DNA of 64,000 nt, from contig JARKIF010000011.1 of the NCBI GenBank assembly GCA_029378245.1, positions 1,736,001 through 1,800,000 on the forward strand, read 5' to 3'. This DNA is from Roridomyces roridus. Lineage: Eukaryota > Basidiomycota > Agaricomycetes > Agaricales > Mycenaceae. Each line of letters begins with the position of its first letter. The stretch's first letter is position 1. The position numbers and the translations under genes are program-made. Shown here in pieces: positions 55,801 to 64,000 of the stretch. The notes beneath the pieces are model-generated. The model did no database searches, was not told the DNA's origin, and saw only the letters and a program-made list of their open reading frames with translations.

Positions 55801-56189
55801 CTGAACTTATATTTGGGTACCAGCCTGGGTGCCCTGTCCTGAGCTGCAACCATTTTTTTTTTGAAATGCTGCCCGCGCTGGTGCCAAAATCTTAAAAACA
55901 GCCCCGTATAGCCCCATACAACCCCCCAAAATACCAAAAACGAGCTGGCCATGAGCTGCTACCCAGAATCCAGCAACTGCCGCCAAAACAGCCCGTGCAG
56001 CTGCCAAAATCCCCAAAATGAGCTGACCATTATCTGCTGCCCAGGACCCAGCAACAGGGACCAAACCGCGCCCATATAGCCCTCAAAATACCAAAAACGA
56101 GCTGGACTATCAGCTACAGCCAGCGCCAGACAGCAGCGGCCAAAACGGCCCCGTACGGGTGCCAAAATCGCGAAAACGAGCTGGCTTGG

Positions 56190-56290
56190 CTGGGAGGTGG
56201 GCACACCCACCCGGGAGCGTGACGTGACACGGTGGGCATACCCACCCCTGTGGGTGGCACCACCCACCTGGGCATACCCACCCTCTGGGA
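56190..56290. repeat. GTGGGTATGCCCAC palindrome cluster (right outer)
   Basis: Inverse counterpart of 30890-30970, including GGTGGGCACACCCACCCGG and GGGTGGCACCACCCACC. Confidence 0.8.
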
Positions 56291-56367
56291 CCTACTTAGG
56301 CCCCACATTCTGTGAGGCAGGTTAAGCCTAACTAGGTCTTGTCAGAGGTAGCCTGAAGTGATGTGGG

Positions 56368-57266
56368 GACTGTGGGGACTGTATGAAAATAGAATAAGTA
56401 CACCTAGAACCACAATAGAAACACTTTGAATTGCAACGGCCGACACTTATCCGCGCTATCCCACACAATCCTGCACAACATGGTTCCTGCACGCAGCCAT
56501 AATAATCGCGGTTGTTTCAAGGGGTACCAAAGATAAGAGTTCAGTACATCACCTCGAATTTTTTATTTCAGCCAAATTGGCTGACCCTCCCCCCCTCTAT
56601 AAAAGGAAATTTCCCCTTTTTGGGATGCATCAAATCAGCTTATTTGGGGTATTTCACCCTCCTGCTTGCTGTAAATGCTTCCAAATGGCTTCTAAGTGCA
56701 TTCCCTTAGCTCTGGACCCCAAGATGGGGGGTTTTGCACGGAAATTCTGAGTTGATGGGTCCCCTCGTGACCGGAGCACGTGACTATCTGGACACGTGAT
56801 CAAATCGGCACCATGTACTGAAAAATTTGAGAAAGTCCACTGGGACTCTGTTCAGTGGTCTAGCTAAGCAAACAGAGCCTTCCCAGTGTTCTGCAGAAAT
56901 TTGGTACAAAACTTTTTTTTTCAGCCCTCGGAGGGACCCCCCTCCCCCCTCCTATAATAGGCAATTTCTTATCTTTGATACCCCTTGGGTTGTTTGGATC
57001 ACTGTATTTGGGGACGCAGGTCGGCGGGACGGTGCCACGGGATGCAACTGACCCAAAGCACACCCGTATTGCGATTCTTTAAATGTGTGCCTACCAGACA
57101 TTGGATGTCTTCCCAGTCTATGCGGTGCTTCTGTGGTGCTAGGATAGGCGCCCGTCGGTGATTGCTCGGCGAGGCTGTGAACAAGCGCCAGTTGGATTGT
57201 TATCAAGGCTGCGGATGACGCAGATGCCGCCGTAACGACGCGCCTTTCTTCTCTACCTTTACGCTC
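56368..57266. other. Intergenic with one MITE
   Basis: Apart from the 470-bp element at 56518-56987 no gene is recognised. The last ~250 bp form the upstream region of the gene starting at 57267. Confidence 0.5.
56518..56987. mobile_element. 470-bp MITE with 8-bp TSD
   Basis: The ends are CAAGGGGTACCAAAGATAAGA and TCTTATCTTTGATACCCCTTG (inverted). The duplication GGTTGTTT flanks both sides exactly (56510-56517; 56988-56995). Subterminal segments with TTTCAGCC and CCTCCCCCC...CCTATAA-type words are also repeated. No coding capacity. Confidence 0.9.
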
Positions 57267-59483
57267 ATGTCTCGCGAGGCCAGCAAAGCGCCTCAAAACA
57301 TCCACATAAACGGTGAGGGCCCCTGGCCGATGAGGATGACTCCCTAATTCCATTCATTTTCAGGTGGCTGTGGCGGGCCCGGTGGTCGCGGCGAGAATCA
57401 GGGCGGGGAAGGTGGCCTCGGGCAAGGCCCCAGGGTCAATTTCTACGACATCAGAACCCAATCCGTAGGTATTCACCAACAAATGTGGGTTCGTCTTCGT
57501 CTGCATCGATGACACTTACTTTAAGCACCCACAGTTACCCAGGCGCCTTCTTGCCAGACGCTCAGCGCACGACCCTTAACGGGGAGACGTTTACCAGCGG
57601 CCTCCAGATTCATCAGCTCTTGCCCACTCCAGAGGGTATGGCAACCGTTCCTCTGCGGCTTGCTGAATTTGACCATGAGTGATCCCAAGATAATTACAGG
57701 CGGATACCGCGGGGTGATGTTTTTCTCTTGAGGGAGATCCGCGTCGAAAAACCTGATGTTGTACGCCGTAACGAGCCCCGCAACTTCGCAAGTCGAAGAC
57801 TCCTCTCTGCGAAAGTGCATCCAATGGAGTCGGAGAAGGCGGTCATTTTATATGAAGGAAGCAATGCCGAAGAGGTATGCTGCCCACACTTGATTTCTCT
57901 TCGCATGCAGAAAATATTACAGGAGGGACGCAAATATCTCGAACGCCATTCCAAGTTTTGGTGTGTTCTTGACCTCATCCTTCTGTCCCGACTCCCCAGC
58001 CGACACGATCACACAGGCATCAGAACATCTTGCAAATTTTTGGATTCACAAATTATTGTGGTAGCTACGCTGTGGTGACTCACGAGGGTCAGTTCAAGCG
58101 TAGCAAATCTCTGAGGTTCTACTGAGATCAGCTAGATCTGATGCCATATCGCGACCACATTGTCCGTCACCGGTCATGACGGTGTACTTATTTGCCTGCT
58201 GGGTGCGTTCATACATTTCTCATTTTCTCAGTGTTTGAACCAGTGTCCAGACGCTTGACCTGGTAAGTGTGTTTTCATAGTGAGGGGCCCTACTGGAGCA
58301 AAGTACAGGAGTCCGTGCGTGCACTTGGGGTAAGAGCTCTCGCACATTCCCATCCGAAACTCACAGATTGTATCAGCTGCCCGATACCAATAGGACGCAA
58401 TGGATTCGGCGTCCCACCGGACGCCTCTGTGTAGAACTCGAGTGGAGCGGCATTCATGCACCCCCGGCGACATGGATCTCATCTCATCTCCCCGTGGATG
58501 CCCCACTGGCGGTCAATAACCCAGATGTTGAAACACAAGCCATTGAGATTTTGAGAGAAGATGTTTACCGAGGCATCTGCGGATCCGTCCTGGCAAAGCG
58601 GCATCAAGCGGGTCTTTGCAAGGAGGCCAAAGTTCAGGTTGGCGTACTGGCATTTTTCCCACTACAGCCCAAGGTTTCCCGGCGCATTGTGGCATCCCCC
58701 CCGTTATTGCACAAGTCTGTGGATCTACACGGCCCACTGTCCTGGCAGTGCACTTGTGGACCGGAAAAGTTTGTACATCCCGTGAATGTTTCCGGGTGGA
58801 ATAGGCGCGATGAGCGAGAAAACATTGACTCCCGCTTTACTGATTAGATATGAAGGTTCAATATACCGCAGTTCAATAACGACACCAGCATGTTGCTTAT
58901 CATCCAGGCCCAGGAGAATTGGTTACCACAGGCCAATTATGTTTTTCGACAATTGCAAGCGACTTCCAATCACGAGAAATATGGTGATCTCGCTTTTCAA
59001 GTTGGATTGAATTGCGCCGACTTATCTTCTGCACAAGTTTTTGTTGACAGAGTTGATTTCTACCTGAACTTGTCAAAAGCAAGAGACCCCGATGGCCCAA
59101 ACGGGTATCTCTTTGTTTGTCCTCCGGATCATCTTCGAACTGGTCCAGACTCGTTTGCGTGGCCACAATGCCCTTGGTTCTGGTCTATGGATCCAAATGG
59201 CGACCATCCTTTGACCGAGAAGGAGGCCTTGCGCCTCGGATTTCCCGCAATTCGGCAGAGGGTCATCGTCAATGGGCGTTCTTGGCCTTCCAGCGTATAT
59301 GAAGGATTACGAAAATTTCACGCGGCCAAGGGATTTGACCCCGACAGCCAGGAGCTTGCCCAGCAGCTGGAGCTTCCATTACTCGAGGTTTCTGACGAGG
59401 GAGCCGCCCCGCTGTTCTCCAATGGTCGGTTGCAAAACTCCTGGTTTTCAGATTTCACTGATGCTTCCCCCAGTATCGGATGA
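57267..59483 (+). CDS. Agaricomycete-expanded protein with Gly-rich leader and kinase-like N lobe
   Basis: Exon 1 MSREASKAPQNIHING is followed after a GTGAGG intron by GCGGPGGRGENQGGEGGLGQ-GPRVNFYDIRTQS, the Gly-rich leader typical of many Agaricomycete proteins. Later exons resemble a protein-kinase N lobe: LREIRVEKPDVV, VHPMESEKAVILYEGSNAEE, ILQEGRKYLERHSKFW, then HQNILQIFGFTNYCGSYAVV. A separate block follows (WIRRPTGRLCVELE, NNPDVETQAIEILREDVYRG), then ENWLPQANYVFRQLQATSNH, DPDGPNGYLFVCPPDHLRTG, WSMDPNGDHPLTEKEALRLG and GLRKFHAAKGFDPDSQELAQ. I recall this order from a large family in Laccaria/Mycena-type genomes. No catalytic kinase loop was found, so activity is doubtful. Several exon borders (57480-57740, 58060-58400, 58850-58890) are unresolved and some may hide stops. 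Confidence 0.6.
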
Positions 59484-60371
59484 GGCGCATATACTCCTCC
59501 CTGAGTGCCTTGACCCGGTTGGAAAACAAGCCAGACATGTACGGTTTGCCGGAAGGACGCGGATGGATTCTGATCAATTGTTGTATATTGTTGCCATTGT
59601 TCCTCGGCTAACTAGATATCAATCATTTCGGCTCCCATTTCCCGAATCCACCCCGTCCTTGTCCCGCCCTCCTCTGCTCCTCGACGCCGTCGGCGGCCGC
59701 CGCCTGAGATGAGCTCACCGCCACCGCGAAGCTGTCGGTGACGCTGCCACAGCTATCGGACTCGCCCACTCGCTGGACTACATGCTACGTCACGGTTCAC
59801 CACCTGCTTGCTCCTTGATCAATGTTGCTACTCCCTGCGCCGCTCTCGTCCACCACCCCCATGACAGTCACTGCCCAAAATCTCAGGCTACCCGCTGCCT
59901 TTCAGCTCGCCTGGGGTTCTCACTTTCTGTCTGTGCTCCCTCAGGCTGCCTTGGTCCTCTGGATTGGGCTGGATGCGTCCGTCGACTAACAGACGGTGAT
60001 ACATACTTACAGGCTGTGATGCAGGCGCACGGGGGGAGATAAGTCATGCGGAGGGATACATGGACATGGGCTGGGTGGACGTCGGGTGAGTAATAGATAA
60101 ATTTTCACTCTTGAGCGTCTCTACTCACTAATATCAAGGCACTTTGTCCCTCATCTGCCGACCTGTTCTCGCCGCTTCCCAATTGCGCCCACCGTGATCG
60201 ATGCATGCGATGCCGTCGTGTATTAGCGGATAACGCGACACGATGGTGCCGCACATCTTTTCAGCCAGCGTTGGGCTGGTCGTCGGCGTTTGGATGGTAT
60301 GTGTGTGAGAATGGGGATGACGAGCGGCAAAGATGTATTCCAGTACCAACTAATGAAAAAATACAATGGTC
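59484..60371. other. No gene recognised
   Basis: Short unassigned frames only. One (59863-59991) encodes a ~42-residue partly hydrophobic peptide of doubtful meaning. Confidence 0.4.
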
Positions 60372-62123
60372 TTAACGCATTATTGAAGCCATCTCAGCGA
60401 AAACATCCCATGCGTTCTCCGCTGAGCACACCGGGGAGCCCACCATTTCGTACACCTGCCATGCAATGATGTCAAAGTCGTCAGGAACCCACGCCAGAGC
60501 GTCCTTGCGGGGAGTCTTGATTGTGTTACGCCGCAGCGCATCAACAGCGTCTTTGGGCACGGGGATGGCGAAGCAACGACCACAGTAGTGTTCTGGGTGG
60601 GCATGGAGCTCATTCGGAGACACTCCCGAGGGCATGACCTTGTTCTTCTGCCGCCGAATTACATGGGAGTTCCATCGTTCGGTGAAATGATCCAGCTCTC
60701 CCTGAACAATGGGAGGCCAGAGCCAGTTGAATAACAGTCTGGAACACCAGTGAGAAATGAGACGACGTGGATCGAAGGACAGTAACTTACACATGGATTG
60801 GATTGTTTGGGTTAAAGATGCCTTCATCTCGACCTTTGGTGACTTGAATATATAGATTCTTGCCGACTTGTTCTTGGAACCAGCGCCAAAGACCTTCGAT
60901 TGGGGTATTGTTGACGCTGCGAACAGCCACAAAAGCTGGGTACCGTATCAGGTCAATCTTGGGTGCGTAGCTTGACCTTCATATATATTGAATCAGAATC
61001 ATTTCATAAAAAATGGCGGTTCAAACGTACTTCAAGCCCGTCACAATTGCGTACATGTGGCCAGTTTCAGAGCCCTTGTCGACTGTCGTCTGTTGCGGAA
61101 TCGCTAATTCAGAGAAATGAGATTAAGCTGTATGCCGTTTAATAGCTATAGAGCCCACCGACCTCCGTATTGCTCAATGAAATCCAGAAAGAGATGTCCA
61201 ACCGCATCTGCGTGTCTATCATCGGGGATGACGGATAGATACAGAATCCCGCCGCCCCACTTGTCCTTCATTCCATAAATTGGCAAGCCCACTCCCCCCA
61301 TTTGAAGCGCAAGAGCGCCAAGTTTCTCATGGCCATCACAGTGAATCTCCTGCCACGTACCATGCGCCTTGAGTTGAGTACGCTTGATTTTGCGGTATCC
61401 GGGATATCGAGCCTCGACTCCGTCGGGGTCATTGAGGAGCATGGTTTCTCGGATGATTCGCCTACTCGAATCTCAGTCAAGATAATCGATCCTAATGAAG
61501 AACTGACTGACCGTGGAATGCAAAAGCCAGATAATGCAAGATTTCTCGCGATGGTCGCAGCCCCACGAAATTTATTCGCGTCGTCGGCCATCTCATCGAG
61601 AATTTTCTGGTCAGCCACCTCGCGCGGGATTGGTTTGCGAGGAGAGGGAACATCAAAATGTTTATTGAGTTGTTTCAATAGGGTCATTCTGTCAAAAAAT
61701 TTGGAATCAAGTTACGGTCGTAGAGAGAGAGCGGCCGGAAACTTGCCCAATTTTCAGGCCGTGGTCCTCTCGCAATTTGCGAACTCTGGTGTCAAGGCTG
61801 TCGCAATTTTGTGCATATTTCATGAGGGAATTTTTGAGAACATTCTCTTCAGGCCCTGTCCAGCAGTGAGACTCAGATGCCGGCGGAACCATGGAAAACA
61901 TACATGTTCCGTTATCGGCGCCGTTGCGGCCTTGAGAATTGTTGGCGGAGTTGTTTTTGCCCTTGAGAAGCGGATTCCCTGGCATGGTGGGCACAAATTG
62001 GGATCTGGACAAGAACTTGAAGAGCCAAGGTTTGTGTGGCAGAGGGACGGAAGGAAGAGGCAAGGTGGTCACCTGACCGTGATCTCGCTTGTCTTTAGCC
62101 ATTATATGTCGCACTTGGACCAT
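60372..62123 (-). CDS. Integrase-core (DDE) domain protein, Agaricomycete type
   Basis: Minus-strand chain: an N-terminal helical part (ENVLKNSLMKYAQNCDSLDT, RVRKLREDHGLKIG), TLLKQLNKHFDVPSPRKPIP, IARNLALSGFCIPR, a YPGYRKIKRTQLKAHGTWQE exon with the first acidic site in EIHCDGHEKLGALAL, GMKDKWGGGILYLSVIPDDR, HLFLDFIEQYG, the second in TVDKGSETGHMYAIVTGL, the third in VRSVNNTPIEGLWRWFQEQV, then LLFNWLWPPIVQGELDHFTE, RWNSHVIRRQKNKVMPSGVS-PNELHAHPEHYCGRCF, and a C-terminus ending MASIMR at 60372. This is the rve-like integrase fold found in many domesticated or transposon-derived Agaricomycete genes. All three acidic positions appear present, so it could be active. The start is uncertain: ATG at 62123, 62102 or 61985. 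Confidence 0.75.
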
Positions 62124-62294
62124 TGTTCTCTCGGGCGAATCCCATCAACGCCGGTATCCTCTTGCTTGCTTGGACTCCACAGCTGGCCCGCCACCAGAAA
62201 GGTTTGTGTTTTGCTGCTTGCGCTTCCGAGTCAAATGCGAATTTTGAGTCCGTATCATTATAGCTCTCGCGGCGTCCGGCCTGGTCAATCATAG

Positions 62295-64000
62295 CCTTGA
62301 TACAGCCATCCAGGCTCGCTCCAATGCCTTCAGTATTCGTACAAACCGCCCGACCCAGTCCAACAGCCTCGCTAACAAACCTCCCACCCCGACCATTCCG
62401 CTAAACACCGCTGCTCTTGACCAGTTCCGCAATGTTGGACACAATGATGCGGACTGTATCAAGGTCTTTGTGGAAATGCGGATTGGTAAAACGCTTTCCA
62501 TTGATCTGGGAAAGACGTCGAGGCCCTATCCTCCCAACACTCCCATGTCCGGTATGAATACACTTATTTTTTCTCCTGCTCAGTTCTGACAAACAGCTGC
62601 AGAAGTGATTGACGACATCCTACAAATTTGGAACGTTACATGGACCAAGAGCAACACTTTCCCACTCACCTCGTACGTGTTCAAATGCTGTTTCCTCTCT
62701 TTCTAATTCTGTCTTCAGAGAAAAGGCTTCGCTTCGCTTCCATGGGAATCAAAATATCATTCCAACCACAGAGTATCTGCCGATCCTTGACTTCTACCAA
62801 ATGCACAAGAGTGCCCCCAACCACGAGGCATATTTCACAAAGATGCCTAAGCAAGCTGCATCCACTAAGGGCAAGGTCCTCGCGCTTGAAATATACATGA
62901 GCAATGAGGATGTAAGTCGAGTCTCTTCCCAGCCTTGCTGTTCGTCTCACTGATTCGGTCTACAGGCTAAAGGCCCGGATGCAACTTCCAAGTCAACCGG
63001 AACGTCTACCACCTTGAAAAGACGCAAGGAGAAGGAGAATGACGATGCGGGCGCTTCGAAACGCCCACGTGGTGAGTCCCTTCCTGTGTAACTATAAGAC
63101 GAGACGAATAATTGCCCTCCAGTGTCGGGAAGCCTCCAATCGGCCTTCGTACGCACACTGCCTGGCCCCGAGCCTACCCAGTCGACCAAAATCAAGATTG
63201 TTCGTGCAAAGTTCAACGTCGACCCCGACATTTGCGATGCTAGCGCCGAGTGGCCCTCGACCTTCACAAATGACACGGAGGAAGCTCTTATTTCGAACGA
63301 CATTTTCAAGAGTGGAGCAATGAAGCATTGCTATAAAGTGGGTTCTCTTCTAAATGCCTTGATGTTTTACCTAGGCTGACTGGGACACTTGTAGCTTTCC
63401 ATCGGCGACAAGAATTACATCGCTAAACGGTTCTTCGAGATTGGCAAAGGACGGGATGAGGTAACGCTCAAAGAAAATGCACACAATCTCACCTTCGACG
63501 CCATCCGTTGTGTGACTGCTGCTTGGTTTTTGGACAAGTTCCAGGAGTCTGCAGGGCAGCACTCAGTCCAGGTTGCACAAAGTAAGTGCCCGCTTTCTTT
63601 CATCGGTCTCGACTGCTCTAATGTTTGCCAGACTTTGAAATCACAGATGTTCTTCTCGTGGAAGAGGTGATCGAGGATGGAGATGCACCGTCTCCTGCAT
63701 CTGGCGTTACTCGTGAAATATTTGAAGCGGAGCCTGAAGCTAGTCGCCGGATTGTTTGGATGCTCGAGCCGCTCCGCAACGCCAATGTCACTCATTACAG
63801 TGGAACAAACCAGCACCCGGCGGGCTCTGGCCAACTTGCTCACACTTTGTACTCGTTCGTCCATTTTGCTTATGAAGAAAGCAATGGCACCGTCGTCTTT
63901 GCCGATGTGCAAGGTTGGTGGCCCTACTTTGACTTCACTAAGCTAGCACTTACCGTTGGCAATAGGTTCCCCCGGGCGTCTCAGCACCAATGCGATGGGC
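62295..64000 (+). CDS. Alpha-kinase-like protein (eEF2K/MHCK type), 3' end beyond window
   Basis: Exons: ?-62551, 62597-62672, 62719-62911, 62966-63070, 63123-63337, 63395-63581, 63632-63913 and 63966 onward. The N-terminal part is variable (LDTAIQARSNAFSIRTNRPT, LDQFRNVGHNDADCIKVFVE, VIDDILQIWNVTWTKSNTFP) and a basic linker KRRKEKENDDAGASKRPR follows. The alpha-kinase domain: DIFKSGAMKHCYK, YIAKRFFEIGKGRDEVT (the AKR Lys), FDAIRCVTAAWFLDKF, and FVHFAYEESNGTVVFADVQG (the V-ADLQG-type motif), followed by SPGRLSTNAMG where the gene leaves the window. Alpha-kinases are atypical Ser/Thr kinases expanded in Agaricomycetes. The first exon's start is not resolved; an intron ends near 62294. Intact as far as visible. 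Confidence 0.75.

Larger units (their letters stand above)
30802..56360. mobile_element. 25.6-kb KDZ-type transposon with ~1.95-kb terminal inverted arms and four genes
   Basis: The left end begins CACTTCAGGCTACCTCTGAC. The right end, reverse-complemented, begins identically. ATGTGGG flanks both ends (30795-30801 and 56361-56367) as a 7-bp target duplication. The arms (30802 to ~32730; 56360 to ~53790) match in order: GACCTAGTTAGGCTTAA, the GTGGGTATGCCCAC palindromes, a ~80-bp minisatellite, a CT/GA microsatellite, a second palindrome array, a tRNA-like sequence and the word AATTGCTGTGCTGTCCAAAC. The right arm is longer only because it holds two MITEs. Between the arms four genes are tightly packed (38407-53755) with one nested 5.6-kb element at the left. 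The KDZ transposase inside makes this a large Kyakuja/Dileera/Zisupton-class element. The inferred transposase is broken, so it is now probably immobile on its own. Confidence 0.8.
53790..56360 (-). repeat. Right terminal inverted arm of the 25.6-kb element
   Basis: Inverse copy of 30802-32730, containing two MITEs (55124-55298 and 55324-55736). After subtracting them the arm is ~1.97 kb, close to the left arm's 1.93 kb. The outer ~270 bp look about 95% identical by eye to the left arm; the middle is more diverged. Confidence 0.75.

Noticed and set aside
61302..62294. 330-codon plus-strand ORF
   Set aside because: It is antisense to the integrase-core exons on the minus strand, which show family motifs and splice sites; the plus frame has none.

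Overview
The window is nuclear DNA of a mushroom-forming basidiomycete (Agaricomycetes). The signs are genes split by many 45-60 nt GT-AG introns, a fungal G-alpha gene, an E-class P450, DUF6697-type and 'GGxGGxGG' lineage-specific proteins, and KDZ and Tnp2/CACTA-type transposases. No operons, Shine-Dalgarno sites or CRISPR arrays are present. All exon models were built by eye from reading frames, splice signals and remembered family patterns; no database search was run.

Layout. (1) 1-1369: a minus-strand single-pass membrane protein. (2) 1370-10211: an 8.8-kb DNA transposon bounded by a 9-bp target duplication (GTTGCAAAT), with mirrored end arrays (GGCGGCA and ACTCAGATG repeats). It holds an internally deleted Tnp2-type transposase and a multi-exon gene of unknown function. 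(3) 10.2-15.9 kb: mostly repeats, one weak minus-strand gene and a clear intron-bearing tRNA-Gln(UUG). (4) 15.9-30.6 kb: the host gene block. It contains G-alpha (11 exons, 355 aa), a cytochrome P450 (12 exons, 506 aa), a coiled-coil/DUF6697 gene with an in-frame stop, a secreted protein ORF that starts inside the preceding stop codon (ATGA), a second small secreted Cys-rich protein, a broken MFS gene, a BTB/POZ gene, and a complete DHA1-type MFS transporter (10 exons, 570 aa).

(5) 30802-56360: the standout. A 25.6-kb mobile element has ~1.95-kb inverted terminal arms and a 7-bp target duplication (ATGTGGG). Between the arms lie four genes: a Cys-rich protein, a KDZ transposase, an SPT5-like multi-KOW protein and a long acidic protein. 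The element has itself been invaded by a 5.6-kb long-TIR element (8-bp TSD AGCTATAT), by a 773-bp insert that breaks the KDZ transposase (5-bp TSD), and by two MITEs in its right arm. Three of the four cargo genes share a short upstream motif (GRACAATRG), which hints at joint control.

(6) 56.4-64 kb: a 470-bp MITE with an 8-bp TSD, an Agaricomycete-type gene with a Gly-rich leader and partial kinase-like fold, an integrase-core (DDE) gene on the minus strand, and the 5' part of an alpha-kinase-like gene that runs off the window.

The window therefore shows a conserved signalling/transport block between layers of DNA transposons nested in one another, some of which carry several genes that are not transposases.
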